Shown: positions 21,451-33,223 of the stretch, one piece after another | Layout of the letters: every line of letters starts with the position of its first letter | How positions within the stretch are numbered: the stretch's first letter is position 1 | Assembly (NCBI GenBank): GCA_949825045.1 | Contig: OX463807.1 | Span: 41,126,749 to 41,190,748, forward strand | DNA from: Argyresthia goedartella | Lineage: Eukaryota > Arthropoda > Insecta > Lepidoptera > Argyresthiidae | Direction: 5' to 3' | Length of the DNA stretch: 64,000 nucleotides | Position numbers and translations under genes: made by a program | The notes under the pieces: generated by a model | Seen by the model: the letters and a program-made list of their open reading frames with translations, nothing else | The model's database searches: none | Told to the model about the DNA's origin: nothing

Positions 21451-21999
21451 GTCATCTCCGAAGGCGATACTGGGCTGCGCGGAGACTTGGCTTGTCGGGG
21501 GGTATGGATTGCCCAGAGGGAGGCGTTATTTGATATCCGTGTCATAGACACCGACGCTCCCTCCCACGCATCACGCCCCGTAGCGGCTGTCCTTCGTTCA
21601 GCTGAAGAAGAAAAGAAAAGGAAGTACTGCGACCCATGCGAGACGCGCCACACCACCTTCACCCCTTTAGTAACCTCTGTCGACGGAGTTTTTGCTCCAC
21701 AAATGATATCATTCACTAAACACCTCGCCGAAACGCTGGCGGACCGCTGGAACCGGACCCCTGCCACAATAATGGGCTGGCTACGAGCAAGAATTCAAAC
21801 CGCCATCATCAGGGCTAGCAGCATGTGCATCCGCGGTACCCGCCATAGGTGGAATCGCACAGGCCTATATGAGGATGGAGCAGCAGTCCCACACGTCTTG
21901 AACTAGAATGAATATCTTATTTATATTCTCTGTACTTATTTTCATGAATCTTTTGCTTAATAAATTTAAATAAAACTTTAAAAAAAAATCTAATCTACC
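21438..21999 (+). mobile_element. 5'-truncated retrocopy with 13-bp target duplication
   Basis: AATCTAATCTACC is present at 21438-21450 and again at 21987-21999. Between them is a coding 3' fragment with AATAAA (about 21959) and a terminal A-run. Truncated 5' end, A-tail and direct repeats together are the mark of LINE-machinery retrotransposition. Confidence 0.92.
21451..21906 (+). pseudogene. C-terminal endonuclease-like domain of an RT element
   Basis: An open frame of about 150 residues starts abruptly at the insertion boundary (SEGDTGLRGDLACRGVW) and ends at 21906. Key stretch: EALFDIRVIDTDAPSH, then EEKKRKY, FTPLVTSVDG and RTPATIMGWLRARIQ. The FDIRV segment recalls the D-x-x-V strand of PD-(D/E)xK nucleases. 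Similar C-terminal modules follow reverse transcriptases in cnidarian and arthropod elements, as I remember them. No RT is present here, consistent with 5' truncation. It has no stops, so it is young. It could instead be a processed copy of a cellular gene from that family. Confidence 0.55.
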
Positions 22000-22330
22000 C
22001 ACGCTATAAATTATAAATCTTCGTTACATGTAAACCCTACGCAATCACTACTCCACACACACACGAACACACCACACAACTCACGCACAAATACAGTATG
22101 TTGGACTAAGATTCAATTTGTAAAATAGATTTACACGCCAAAATATATATATATTATCTTTTTAATAAATAACTATAACTAAGTATTTTAAGTAGTGTCG
22201 CATTATTATAAGTGTGGTGTTACAAAATAGACAGCCGTAATTGGCTTTATTTTTAATTTAATTTTAAACTGTGTAAATTATTTGTAAATGCTGTGGCTGT
22301 CAGATAAATAAACCTTATAAACCTTAAACC
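22000..22330 (+). other. LINE 3' untranslated remainder
   Basis: Continuation of the LINE tail interrupted by the retrocopy, containing a CACACA-rich segment and ending with repeated TAAACCTTA words. Confidence 0.45.
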
Positions 22331-24611
22331 TAAGAAATAAACACAAACTTTTTGGGCCTTAGACTCGCGAAAGTTAGCAATTCATGGGTCAGTGCATTCT
22401 TTACTACAACAAGATACCTCTCTGGAGATTAAGAAATTGCCATTTGAACAACTTAAAAACCATGTAAAAGCGACTTTGTCTAAAAAGACATATTACAATG
22501 TTCTGTATGTTAATCTGCCTCAACAAATTTAATAAACAAAAAAACTTTCTAACTCAACTCGGAACTCTCTGTTTATATTTTTTTAATTATTTATTCCTGC
22601 TTATTATTTATATATAATTTATAATGTAATATTTGTATTAGTTTATCAAGAACATTTTTTTAAATTGATCTAAAATTCAATCTGTGAGAGTTTCTTCGCC
22701 CTCCTTCTCCCACATGCTCCAATATACAGAAGAGGCAAAAAATATATTTGCTAAGTATATATAAATATCTACAGCTGTTATAAAGAAAATTTGACTAACT
22801 TATCGACAAAAATAACATTTACAAAATCCCTCAATTATATTTTATAGGCAGATTAATATATTTTTTCATGCACTAGATGCCAACTGCAAAAAATATTTAA
22901 CTTCGAAACGGAAGGATTTGTCGTTGTCTAATTAATTGGATAGTGAGGCTTAGGATAGGCGGTACTGCCAGTAACAAAAAATCGCTGGAAAAGTGTTATA
23001 TGTAAACTAAAATTACGCTTTGTTTAAGAATAATAGTTATTTTTTCGAGAACTTTTTTAGTAATTGCAGTTTTTTTCACAAAATTAGGTCTCCAAAACAG
23101 AATTATTTTATTGCGGCATATTATTATAAATCTTGTGGCTTTTAAATGACACTTAAATTATATTATTATTTTTAATTAGGTCATGAATTTCATCTATACG
23201 GTGGCGGTGGCAAAAATTGTGCCCGTTTAACCAGTTTTTGTGTGATATTTAGTTATTTAGCTTATAACAGCGTCTTCGTCCGTCTGCGGCTCCAGCTACA
23301 CGGCTTCATTAATTAGCAGAAGTAAATTCAGTACAACGGCGTCAAATGGCATGTATAATATAAAATTTATCACTATACTATACACTATACGAGAAAACAG
23401 TGGCGGCTTTGGCCCTCAATACTTACTGAGGCGCCGCGCCGCCCGATAGAAAAAATGGCCAAGTACGGGTCATACTTGCGGACTTAGGGCTCCGTACTAT
23501 GGAAAGTTTAAGATATTAAAAATAAACGTTCTATTTTCACCGATCTTAACGTCTAATAACTTAAGTGATGATGTATGTGTGTAAGTGTATAGTCAGCATA
23601 CTTATTAGATAAAAATCTCTCAGTCGACCATTTTGTCATTCATATCACAGTCATTATGATAGATAATGTTGTCATGTCATCATCGAGATTACAAATATAT
23701 ATCGTGAATTTTTAGAGCCCGCGATATATTTTTTAAATCCGAATATCCATTAAATGAAAATGTAGATTTATGACGGCTCTAAAGAACGCACGGCCAGCAA
23801 TAAAAATTTTGCAAGTAGGTACTTCCGCATAGCCAAATATAACGATCTTTGAAATGAAGGACAAGGACAGGTGGCGCTAGTTGCCATGTAATCATTGAGC
23901 TCCGTATAAATAATCATTTAAATAGATAAAAGTACATAGAATTACAAAAAATCTGAATTTTTCGGTAAATAGTAAGCCAATTGAAATGTGGAATTATTAT
24001 CCAATGATGAAAGCTAGTACAAACAATATTATAACAAAGTGATTACAAGTGAGTGCGAAGTGATAAAAACCAAACAAATCATATGTGTAATGCAACTGTG
24101 ACGAACAAATATCCTGCGCAAGGTGAAAAGTGAAGAAAAACTACTAGTGCAATACTCTAATACTGGATAGAACAAGAAATATCACATAAACATCGTGTAT
24201 GACAAAATAACGGTATTTCAAAGATCACATTATCAGTCTACCGGCACTTAAGAGAGACAACACAGATCAACTATGCAGCGTGAGGTTATAAACCCTATAT
24301 TTCGCTAACGTTTGTAACACCTCTATAGCGTAAACTACAACAGCCTCGCCTCAGACCCCAGCGACACGGGTTCGAAAGCTATACCTTCGTGTTAAGACTA
24401 AGAATGGTAGTAAGAAGAAGAAGTCTTCGTGGTAAGAATCCAGCAGAAAACGAAAATTAAACAAAAAAGAACCATTTCCTTGGAATGAAAATTCTCGACA
24501 CTAACGACATCTTCAACTTATGAGTAGTATCACAGGAAATCATACTGACTTGGACTCTGCTACAAACTTGATCTAACTGCAACGAAAATTAATTAGTTCA
24601 AGGATCTGACA
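22331..24611. other. non-coding stretch; possible LINE 5' UTR at its end
   Basis: AT-rich and without a supported gene. At 23455-23510 there is a fragment of the dispersed repeat with GGGCTCCGTACTATGG. The 500 bp before 24612 have fewer stops and a more balanced composition and may be the 5' UTR of the following LINE. Confidence 0.35.
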
Positions 24612-25970
24612 ATGGAGGACGGTAATAGTGCTTGTAAGGATGATTTGTACAGTATGCAAAGTATTCGTCTATACAAACGAGTCACTCACATGCTCGAACT
24701 GTAATAACCATTTTCATTACAATTGCCTGAATATCACCACAGCACATTATATGGCCAACACCGGGCGATGGAAGAATTTTAAATGTGATGCATGTCAACA
24801 CCCGCAGCAAGTAAGTCCACATAAACAGGAATACTCGGATACATCGTCATCTTCGAATAGCAAGAACACAACTCCATTCACTTCTTCTTCAGCTAATGTA
24901 AATGTCACAAAACGAGGGCCTCGTAAGTTGAAAACCAGCTTACACGAACTGCAAGACTCGCATGACGTATTATCTGTCTTGGATCTCAGCTATCGAAGCC
25001 TGCCTTGCGATATAAGAAGCGAGGAGAAACTGGAGGAACTGCAAGAAAATAACGACAAGCTACGCATAGAACTTGACACAGCAAACACTGAGTTAGAAAA
25101 ACTGAACCTGGGGATTGCTACCCTGAATAGAATACTGGCAGAAAAAAATAACATGATGAAATGAACATGAACAAACAGCAATCGTACCCAAAATTTTACT
25201 CTCCCCAGTACCTCAAAATACAGGTCGGATATCCACGAAAATCGCCGATAGAGTTTACCAGTCGTGTTGTTACACAGATGGAGCCAAAGGACATAATCGT
25301 GAACAAGTTGCCAAATCAGGACAATAAATTGTTGACTAGCATTCCGGATGGTTTGTCAGGCGAAACCCCTCTGTTTCGACCTGAAAATGTATCGGGATCA
25401 ATACGAGCGATCCACTCCCAAAAACTTAGTAACACTCTGAGTAATACAAAATCAACAACGCAACCACCACAAAAGCGATGACGTGTTAGGATTTTATCGG
25501 ATGAACAGGGCAGAGGAATGTGTAATCGTCTCCAAGGACTCTTAGGGGAAGAAATTAGAGTAGAGTCGGTCATCAAACCGTACGCCACCATGGACAAGGT
25601 GCTAGAATCTTGCTCTCTATTATGCAAATGTTATGGGAAAAATGACCACATAATCATATTAGGAGGTTCAAACGACAAAGATCCTATTAGGCTAAAATCT
25701 TTACTCTACTATAATTTAAATTCACTTGTAAACTCGAATGTTATACTCTGCAACGTCGTCAGCACAAATGCGAATTTAAAAGAAAAAAAAATTAACTCCA
25801 CATTTAGGTATTTGTGCTCTCGATTTACACATGCAACCTACTTAGATATAACTGACAATGAATGCTCAAATAGAATAAAACTTAACAAATTATTTACCTA
25901 CATGCAGAAATTAAAAAAAAAAACACTGTATCCTCAAACTACGCCAAAACACAAGAGCAGCTACCTCTAG
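24612..25970 (+). pseudogene. LINE ORF1 with PHD-like zinc finger and GGSND motif
   Basis: The coding information is split over three frames. The first (24628-25164) starts near an ATG at 24612 in another phase and contains a C4HC3 cysteine pattern (CTVCK, CSNCNNHFHYNC, FKCDAC), like the PHD finger of CR1-type ORF1 proteins, followed by a coiled coil (EEKLEELQENNDKLRIELDT). The second (25161-25481) is low-complexity linker. The third (25518-25970) contains IIILGGSNDKDP, similar to the G-x-N-D block of SGNH-type esterase domains found in some LINE ORF1 proteins. Likely an RNA-binding ORF1; broken by at least two frameshifts. Confidence 0.7.
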
Positions 25971-26380
25971 CAGTAAATTCTGGAACTAAGACAAACTGGG
26001 TAACTTCGGTTGATATGCACACTCACAGACGCACTCAGAGTCGTTCGTTAAGTTAACGCTAATGCGTATTTAGGTAAATGCTATTAAATTACTTAATGGC
26101 TGGTACAACACAGAGACGATTTTTTAATTGTCATTAGTTAATGATCGATTTAAGTAAACGTAGGGCTGCCTGTCACTATCGACTACAGTTTCGATAAAAA
26201 TGCAAAATTAAAAACGAAACGCATTTCTGTCAATTTATAGTAACTTGTATGGCTACAGACGCTCTCTAACGGACTTTAAACGTCAACTGTCACTTTGAAA
26301 ATTGGGGAAACGAAACGCGGTTACTACTTCGGATTATAATTCAAACACTGAGAAGCAGCCAAAGACCCTAGAATTTTTTC
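25971..26380. other. spacer between LINE ORF1 and ORF2, probable small insertion
   Basis: Longer than usual for this position. The part around 26160-26330 (AGGGCTGCCTGTCACTATCG, AAAACGAAACGC) looks like an unrelated dispersed repeat, with GAAACGC words at 26216 and 26313. Confidence 0.35.
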
Positions 26381-27298
26381 GTGCATAATCATAATAATTT
26401 CAATTCAGATCTCTTCGCTGATCATATAAATATACTGCATCAGAATATAACTAGCCTTATCTCTAAATCTGATACTCTTACAATATTTTTGGATGAACTA
26501 GAGAAGAAACAATCTCCAATTGATGTCATTTGTATAACAGAGCACAACATACTGTCAGGCCAAGAATTTTTATTGACTATAACTGACTATGATTTAACAG
26601 GTTTCTATTACAGAGATAACGAGAGGAAAGGAAGAGCTTGCAAACTAGTAAAGAGAGGGTTACAATGTAGAAATCTAAGTGATATTTCTAAATTATCTAT
26701 CAAAGGCATTTTTGAGTGCTGTGCGGTGGAATTAGTCGATTACCATGTTATTGTAGCCTGTGTTTATAGAGTCCCAAAATCAAAGAAAAAATCTAGGTAC
26801 TTAGAAATTTTCTACGATCAAATAGATAAGCTCTTGCGGAGGCTATGCTTAAATATGAACAAATGCATAATTGTATGTGGGGACTTTAATATCAATATTT
26901 TGGAGCAAAATACCACTTCATTAGATTTCATAAATTACTTGCAAGGGTATAATCTTCGGCTAGCTTTAAAAGAACCCACTAGGCCAGTGTCAAGGACATG
27001 TTTAGATAATTTCGCCCATAACATTAAGCTTGGTAGTGAAGCAAAGGTAGTTGATTTTGGTCTATCCGACCACTCAGCCCAACTTCTAAAATGCCCAGTT
27101 AGGAAAACGTGTAAAATTAACTCATGGAAGATACAAAGAAGAGACTATAGTAAGGAAAATATGATGAAATTTCAACAACACCTGCAGTCTTTATCGTTCT
27201 CAGAAGTTTATATTTGTAATGATCCCAACAAAGCTTACGATTGCTTCTTTGAACTATTCAATCTAATATATGATCTATGCTTTCCTTATATATCCTAA
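26381..27298 (+). pseudogene. LINE ORF2: apurinic/apyrimidinic endonuclease domain
   Basis: A 305-residue frame with the AP-endonuclease motifs in order: LHQNITSL (metal-side Asn), ICITEHN (Glu), VIVACVYR, IIVCGDFNINIL (Asp/Asn) and LSDHSAQL (the terminal S-D-H). In a working element this nicks the target DNA to prime reverse transcription. The frame ends at 27298 and the RT continues in a frame that overlaps it by 22 bases, so a frameshift separates the two parts of the original ORF2. Confidence 0.88.
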
Positions 27299-28752
27299 AC
27301 TATAAAAACAGACAAAAACCCAAATGGATATCTCGCGGGATCAAAACCTGTAGCAAAAAACAAAGAACTCTACTTTGGAATTATAGATCTAAATCCACTC
27401 CAGAGAACCATGAAGCTTTTAAAACATATCAGGCAAGTTTTAAGAAAATAATTAAACTAACTCAAAAATCGCAAAATGACTACAAAATGAAAATAAGTAC
27501 CAACAAGTCTAAAACAGCTTGGAATATAATAAATAGCGCTAGGTCTTCACTACCTAACATACCCATATTTAAAATTAAAACAGATGCTGGTGAAATCTCG
27601 GATCCTCAACAGATAGTTGAAGCTTTTAATAATTATTTCGTTGACCATATTGGACCAATCAGTAAATCAACATCCAATGACACATACATTGCCAAAATCA
27701 TGACACAAACACAATCAATGTTTATGCCTCCAACTAACCCAAACAATATCATTGATGTCATTAGTCAATTAAAAAATAAGAACAGTGTAGGTTTTGACGG
27801 GTTCCACACAAAGATAATAAAGAAAGTCCAGCATGTAATTGCCCAACCCATCAGTCACATTGTTAACCTTGCCATAGAGTATGGATCGTATCCAGAGGCG
27901 CTTAAACCAGTGATTGTGAAACCATTATATAAAAAATCTGAAGGATCAGAAATGAAGACCTATAGACCAATTGCGCTAACCTCCATTATGTCCAAAGTAT
28001 TTGAAAACATCCTCAGTAAGTCTTTAGTTGCATACCTTGACAAATTTAATATTTTAGTGGACGAACAGAAAGGATTCCGTAAAGGCAAAACAATCAATAT
28101 GGCTGTGTACGATTTCCTGAACGAGGTAATTACAAGTATGGATGTAAGAAAACCAATTGTTGCAATCTATATGGACATGACCAAAGCGTTTGATTATGTA
28201 GATCATACACTTCTTGGTATACGTGGAAATGTATTGAGTCTTATAGAGTCGAATTTAGAAAATAAGAAACAGTATACTGAAATTCCTACAATATGTACAA
28301 ATAATAAAGTTGAACGTACTTACAAATCAAAAGAGAGACAAATTCTGTGCGGTGTACCCCAGGGAAGTGTCTTTGGGCCCCTATTATTTATAATTTATAT
28401 TAATGACCTATCTAGTAACACAACTAACCCGATGACATTGTTTGCTGATGATAGTACAATGATAATTAAATGTGATGAATCTATGGATAGTAATTTTAAG
28501 ATAAATGACGCTTTAAAAGGAATTATTGACTGGATGACTAATAAAAACTTGTTAGTAAACTTATATAAAACAAAACTTATGAACTCTTTCCAGAGACAAT
28601 CAAAATTAGATGCTTTAAATATTCAATATGAGAGTACACAAATAGAAGAAGTTGTAACAACAAAATTCTTAAGTTTAGTTATAGACAACAAATTGAATTG
28701 GAAGGCACACTGTATTCAACTCTGTCAAAGATTAAGTAGTTCGGCATATTAG
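27277..28752 (+). pseudogene. LINE ORF2: reverse transcriptase domain
   Basis: A 491-residue frame. RT motifs include KPLYKKSEGSEMKTYRPIAL, EQKGFRKGKT, YMDMTKAFDYVDH (first Asp), LCGVPQGSVFGPLLFIIYIN and TLFADDSTMII (catalytic Asp pair), then TTKFLSLVIDNKLNW. It stops at RLSSSAY where the DIRS left end begins (28751). Several small deletions are visible, for instance after YVDHTLLGIRG. The rest of the protein is at 36305-36815. Confidence 0.92.
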
Positions 28753-28949
28753 ATGATTAAACGAACTTTCCTAAAGTGAAGTTCGATCACTATTATATGA
28801 GTCGCTTCATTCGAAGATATAATGTTTTAACAGGTAGTCCCTTAAACCTACAGGCAACTAGCACGCTTTTTAGAGTAAGTCATTTGATTCAAAATCGGCA
28901 TTAGTACGACCGGCGGCCGCCGCCTGGCGGGGCGGCGCTGCCCTGTACT
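28751..28949. repeat. DIRS left (3') inverted terminal repeat
   Basis: From 28817 to 28949 it is an inverted copy of 36141-36274, including the GC-rich GGCGGCCGCCG core. The outer 70 bp (28751-28822) differ from the right end and are instead perfectly complementary to 29023-29094. Confidence 0.93.
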
Positions 28950-29022
28950 TCATTTTTTAGAGTCACGGACAAAACTTTCATTTTAAGATATGGGTCACCT
29001 AGGGATGGGCGGGTGATTATAT

Positions 29023-29140
29023 TTATATCTTCGAATGAAGCGACTCATATAATAGTGATCGAACTTCACTTTAGGAAAGTTCGTTTAATCATCTATTATA
29101 TTTCATCGCTTCATTCTCAATATAATGTTTTAACAGGTAG
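29023..29140. repeat. DIRS internal complementary region
   Basis: 29023-29094 is the exact reverse complement of 28751-28822 (72 bp). 29095-29140 is the exact reverse complement of the right end 36253-36298 (46 bp). Together they are a template of the element's joined ends, as required by the known DIRS replication model to complete the circular DNA. Confidence 0.95.
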
Positions 29141-29261
29141 ATGTTTAGAGTTGAAAGTTTTGTGCGAAATAAAATTAGGTTAGATTGGTAATTGTATTTA
29201 TTTTTACTTCATATGCCTAATAGTCACAAAAATGGGTGCATAATGGCACTACAATCAATTT

Positions 29262-30203
29262 TTAAGAATCTTCATCACTACTGATATTGTTTTCTTGGAA
29301 ACAAATCGATCTAGCAAATTCATGGATATTGTTATTGATTATTGGTCGGTTATAGAATTTGGCGAAAGTCTTGTCGGTGCTGGTCCATCCAGCCGCCTTT
29401 CTAATTGTATCTAGGCTGATTCCAGCCGCAAAAGCCGTTGAAGTGGCTGAGTGCCGCGTACTGTGGGCTCCATACATATTAACGTCAATACCGCTTTCAA
29501 ACAGCACTTGTTTAATCCACCTACTTAAGGTTTGACTGCTTGCAGCCTTGTGAGGTCGCTTATATGTTAGGAACAGTGTTCCCGTGCTGCCAACCCTTAA
29601 ATTTTTTGTAACAAAAATATAATCCTTAGGGGTCGTAGCGGGGCATATACTCAGTTTTTTATTGAAAAAAGGTAGATTTAATATGGGTTGCTCTCGGCCT
29701 ATGGCTGAAGTTTTGATTATATCAACTATGGCAATTTTTATACTGCCTGACATTTGGGAAATATTTTCGAGCTTTATAAGAGATAGGGTTTGCACTCTGT
29801 GAGCTGTACAGATCGCCAGCAGGGTAACTAATTTTTTAGTAATTTTTTCTAAAGATATATCGGAGTGTGGGTACCAAGAAGTCAGGTGATTCAAGACAAC
29901 CTGAGGATTCCACGTGGAATTATATTTATGTATTAATGGTCTTGTCCTAAAGGCCCCTTTTAAAAGTCTTTTTATACAGTCATTAGTACCTATCTCGCTG
30001 CCGAGCAGCAAGGATAACGCCGAACGGTGGCTGTTTAGGGAACCATAAGAGCAACCCTTATTTAATATTTCCGTTAGAAACGAAAGTACGTCAGGAATTG
30101 ATAGGTGGTAGACATCTATATTTTTAGAACTGCAATATTCCCACCAAAGTTTTATGGTTACGTTGTATTGCTTTATAGTGGTCTGAGCCAATGAGGCTAG
30201 CAT
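29262..30203 (-). CDS. DIRS tyrosine recombinase
   Basis: A 313-residue frame from the first ATG. The same frame is open upstream (GTPLEAIPLMLASLA) and overlaps the end of the RT gene by about 60 bases, so translation may begin earlier. The N-terminal part (TIKQYNVTIKLWWEYC) is the core-binding SAM-like domain. Catalytic residues visible: Arg in CTAHRVQTL, the H-x-x-R box in HSTRHSATS, a conserved GW (AAGWTS), and the nucleophilic Tyr in AKFYNRP. The enzyme would integrate the circular DNA copy by strand exchange. No stop or frameshift; it looks functional. Confidence 0.94.
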   Translation of the reverse strand: MLASLAQTTIKQYNVTIKLWWEYCSSKNIDVYHLSIPDVLSFLTEILNKGCSYGSLNSHRSALSLLLGSEIGTNDCIKRLLKGAFRTRPLIHKYNSTWNPQVVLNHLTSWYPHSDISLEKITKKLVTLLAICTAHRVQTLSLIKLENISQMSGSIKIAIVDIIKTSAIGREQPILNLPFFNKKLSICPATTPKDYIFVTKNLRVGSTGTLFLTYKRPHKAASSQTLSRWIKQVLFESGIDVNMYGAHSTRHSATSTAFAAGISLDTIRKAAGWTSTDKTFAKFYNRPIINNNIHEFARSICFQENNISSDEDS

Positions 30204-30217
30204 TAGGGGTATTGCCT

Positions 30218-31957
30218 CTAGCGGGGTTCCGCGCTGGATGAACGCTGCCCGCAGAGCCTCACGGCACCCAGGGTAAGGCTCGCATGTAGGGGATGGTGTT
30301 CCCTGAAATGTGATTTAAACAGGTGTTTATGAGGAGCGAACATGATAATTTCCGACTTAAGGAGTTTCGTCAGGAAAGGAAACCACGCCTGAGAAGGCCA
30401 AAAGGGAAAAACGAGTATTCCATCAGCTTCATCGTCAACAATCTTTCGTAAGCATTTTAGGATCAACGCAAAAGGTGGGAACGCATAAAAGAATGTTGAG
30501 CTCCAATCGAGTGTGAACGCGTCTACCGCTATTGCATCTGGTTCTTGTCTCCACGAGACAAATGCGTCACACTTGGCGTTAGCACGAGAGGCAAACAAGT
30601 CGATATTTGGGTGTCCTAGTTTTTTCAGAATGGTATCAAACGCATGGGCGGATAGCTCCCACTCTGTGTCAGGGTTAATTTTCTTTGACTCCTCATCTGC
30701 GCGATTAAATTTGGTATTTACATAAGACGCATATAACCAAATATGGCGCTCTTCGCACCATTGCCAAATGGATCTCGATAGGTCGTTAAGGTGTGGGAAT
30801 TGTATACCGCCCATACGGTTAATATAACTGATAGCTGTCGTATTATCAATCCGTAATAATATTGCGCAGTTAGTTTCGTTTGATGCGAGGCTTTTTAACC
30901 CTAAAAATACCGCGAGCAATTCCAAATAATTGATATGGTGTTGCATTTCGATAGTTTTCCATGTCCCGTTTGCTTTTTTATTTTCACATACGGCGCCCCA
31001 GCCCGACCTTGACGCGTCTGTAAAAATTTCATATTTAAAATGTTCTGTCCTCATAGGGTTTTCGGTAATGGCAATATTCTTAGACCACCAGTCTAAGTCA
31101 GCGCGAATGATATCCGGTAATGATATTTTGGCTTCAAAATTATCATTATGCTTTTGTAAAAATAGGAACTTTTGGCGTTCTAGAATTTTTGTGTACAGCC
31201 ATCCATATTTAACGGCTGGACAAGCCGCGATTAGTACACCGATCAATTGAGCAAATTCTCGAATGCTGCAACGGGGCAATTTCTCAATTTTTTTAACTAA
31301 CTGAGCAATTTTATTACGTTTATCGTTTGGCAAAGACATTGACATGGATTGGGTATCGAAATTAAATCCCAAGAATTTGCAACTTTGCTTGGGTTCTAGT
31401 GAACTTTTACTAAAGTTAATAACGAAACCTAAACATTGAAGTAGATTCACAGTATCATTGACATTTTTGTAACAATCAGAATAGTCATCACCTATACAAA
31501 GAATATCATCTAAGTACATGACGAATTTTAAACCACTGGATCTTAAATATGTTATCACCTCTTTCATGACTTTGGTAAACACCCACGGGGCTAGCGACAG
31601 GCCATACGGCAAGGCATTAAACTCAAACGTTAGTATTTCATTGGAGCCATAAGCTTGAAATTGAAAACGCAAGTATTTTCTATCCGAAACATGAATAGGT
31701 ATAAGAAGATAAGCTTCTATTAAATCAATATTAGCTAAATAACTATCCTGTGGTATTAACTTGGATGCGGTTCGATAATCTTCCATCTTAAAGTGAATCT
31801 TTGGAATGAATTTATTGAGCGACTTGAGATTTAAAATAAATCTTTTCTCACCGTTAGGTTTTGGCGTTAAAAATATTTTAGAAACGAATTGATCACTTGA
31901 TGTGTCACATTGTGAAATAGCACCTAAATCTAGTAATTTTTTAATTGCTTGTGACAT
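30218..31957 (-). CDS. DIRS reverse transcriptase / RNase H
   Basis: 579 residues from the first ATG, but the frame is open further upstream (IREGYKIPFSKLVKQSPV, and before it SGRISSFLDCWL) and overlaps the end of gag in the -1 phase, so the real product is longer. RT motifs: RFILNLKSLNKFI, LANIDLIEAYLLIPI (Asp), LPYGLSLAPWVFTKVM and VMYLDDILCIGDD (catalytic pair). RNase H motifs: YEIFTDASRSGWGAV, HHINYLELLAVFLGL, LRIDNTTAISYINR. The following region (HPNIDLFASRANAK, WSSTFFYAFPPFALI) is the conserved DIRS/PAT tail. No methyltransferase follows. The frame is intact. Confidence 0.94.
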   Translation of the reverse strand: MSQAIKKLLDLGAISQCDTSSDQFVSKIFLTPKPNGEKRFILNLKSLNKFIPKIHFKMEDYRTASKLIPQDSYLANIDLIEAYLLIPIHVSDRKYLRFQFQAYGSNEILTFEFNALPYGLSLAPWVFTKVMKEVITYLRSSGLKFVMYLDDILCIGDDYSDCYKNVNDTVNLLQCLGFVINFSKSSLEPKQSCKFLGFNFDTQSMSMSLPNDKRNKIAQLVKKIEKLPRCSIREFAQLIGVLIAACPAVKYGWLYTKILERQKFLFLQKHNDNFEAKISLPDIIRADLDWWSKNIAITENPMRTEHFKYEIFTDASRSGWGAVCENKKANGTWKTIEMQHHINYLELLAVFLGLKSLASNETNCAILLRIDNTTAISYINRMGGIQFPHLNDLSRSIWQWCEERHIWLYASYVNTKFNRADEESKKINPDTEWELSAHAFDTILKKLGHPNIDLFASRANAKCDAFVSWRQEPDAIAVDAFTLDWSSTFFYAFPPFALILKCLRKIVDDEADGILVFPFWPSQAWFPFLTKLLKSEIIMFAPHKHLFKSHFREHHPLHASLTLGAVRLCGQRSSSAEPR

Positions 31958-32130
31958 ATCGCGACTTTCGTCGAGTGTGTAAGAAGGATGGCTTACTGGT
32001 GACTGTTTAACGAGTTTAGAGAAAGGTATCTTATATCCTTCCCGAATCCAAGTTAGAATTTCATTATTATGAGTTATGTTTAACCAGCAATCTAAAAATG
32101 AGCTTATTCTACCAGAATGTACCTGGTTTA

Positions 32131-33145
32131 CTATTGAGTTGGAGCACGAGGCTTGGTCTGAGGGGCAGATTTCGCTGTCGATGTCGATGGTGCTGTGTTG
32201 TAATAGTAAGGCCTCCTGGGCGTTGCCATCCTCGTCTGGCTGCCTCGTCCACCTCTGCTGGGGTAGTAGCGAGGTGGACCCCTCCAGTTTCCCGGCGGGG
32301 TATAGCGGTTTGGCGCTGTCTGACGAAATCCGGAGGAAGTCACTTGATATGGTGCAGTTTTCTTTATTTGTTGACCTTGTCTTTGAATGGCCTTGCTGGC
32401 CTTAATTTTTTCAGACAGAACATTGCCAAAAAGAGTTTCGTCTCTTTCAGAGTCTTGGATTACATGGAGGATGTTCTTTACCAGACTTGGAGTTATAAGT
32501 TTAATTCGATCCTTTGTCGAAGCGCAGTGAAGATCAGTTAAAATTCGGCAGCTATCACTAAAATGTGTCAAAGCCTGGGCTTTTTGATCACTGTTCAGTA
32601 AGATCTCCATAACTTTATTGAGTGCAGTAATACCTGCACCAAGCTGTTGCTGGAAGCCAGACAATTTTTTATCGCGTCCTCGCACTATTTCTGATACTGC
32701 GGCTGATATTTCTGCATTGAGTTTTGGAGACTGCAGAAGTTTGCAATTTTCGGGTATTAAATATTTTTTCATAAGTTTTTCTTTGTTTTCTTTAAGCAGA
32801 CCCTTTTTTAGCAGTGGTAACCACAGACTAGCTAAATTCTCATGTATCGGATTTCCGAACTCCGGTATATCGTCTGTGGATTCACCCAAGGCCATAAGTA
32901 GCTCCGGTTCAACCGGTACTTCCGGCGCTTGCGCGCCTTCATTAGGTGTGGGGGCACTTGGCTCCACCTCCGGCTCAGCAATCTCATTTTCTAATCCAGT
33001 GTCTTGTGGGTTAGCCTCGAGGGCATTATGTGTACCGGGGACAGTGGTTGATAACACTGACGTGCCTCTGATGGAATAGGTTCAGTCACGCTGCCTTCCG
33101 GACTTATTTGGTCACTTGGACTATGACGGATAACGATATCCGGAT
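32131..33145 (-). CDS. DIRS Gag-like protein, exon 2
   Basis: Most of it is a 308-residue frame ending at 32131. The N-terminal part is Pro/Glu-rich. The core (PENCKLLQSPKLNAEISAA, then GAGITALNKVMEIL, ILTDLHCASTKDRIKLITP, RDETLFGNVLSEKIKASKAI) is the conserved DIRS gag-like region. The C-terminus is rich in Arg, Gly, Pro and Tyr. No ATG starts this frame; it begins after a TGA. A neighbouring frame open from 33145 (PDIVIRHSPSDQISPEGS) fits an upstream splice acceptor at 33146-33148 and must switch frame near 33055-33065, so this copy seems to have one indel. Confidence 0.8.
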
Positions 33146-33223
33146 CTACAAACAGGAAAAAATATATAATTTGGATTTAAAATCCAAATGAGGGTAGATG
33201 AGTTTTGGGAAAAACTCGTTGTA

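Noticed and set aside
21487..21767. Minus-strand protein opposite the retrocopy
   Set aside because: It is a shadow of the plus-strand coding fragment, which is supported by its A-tail direction.
30203..30218. Methyltransferase gene between DIRS RT and recombinase
   Set aside because: The recombinase frame overlaps the RT gene end; there is no space and no motif.
32076..32541. Plus-strand proteins opposite DIRS gag
   Set aside because: Open only because the opposite strand codes for gag; composition is a mirror of the Gly/Arg/Pro-rich tail.
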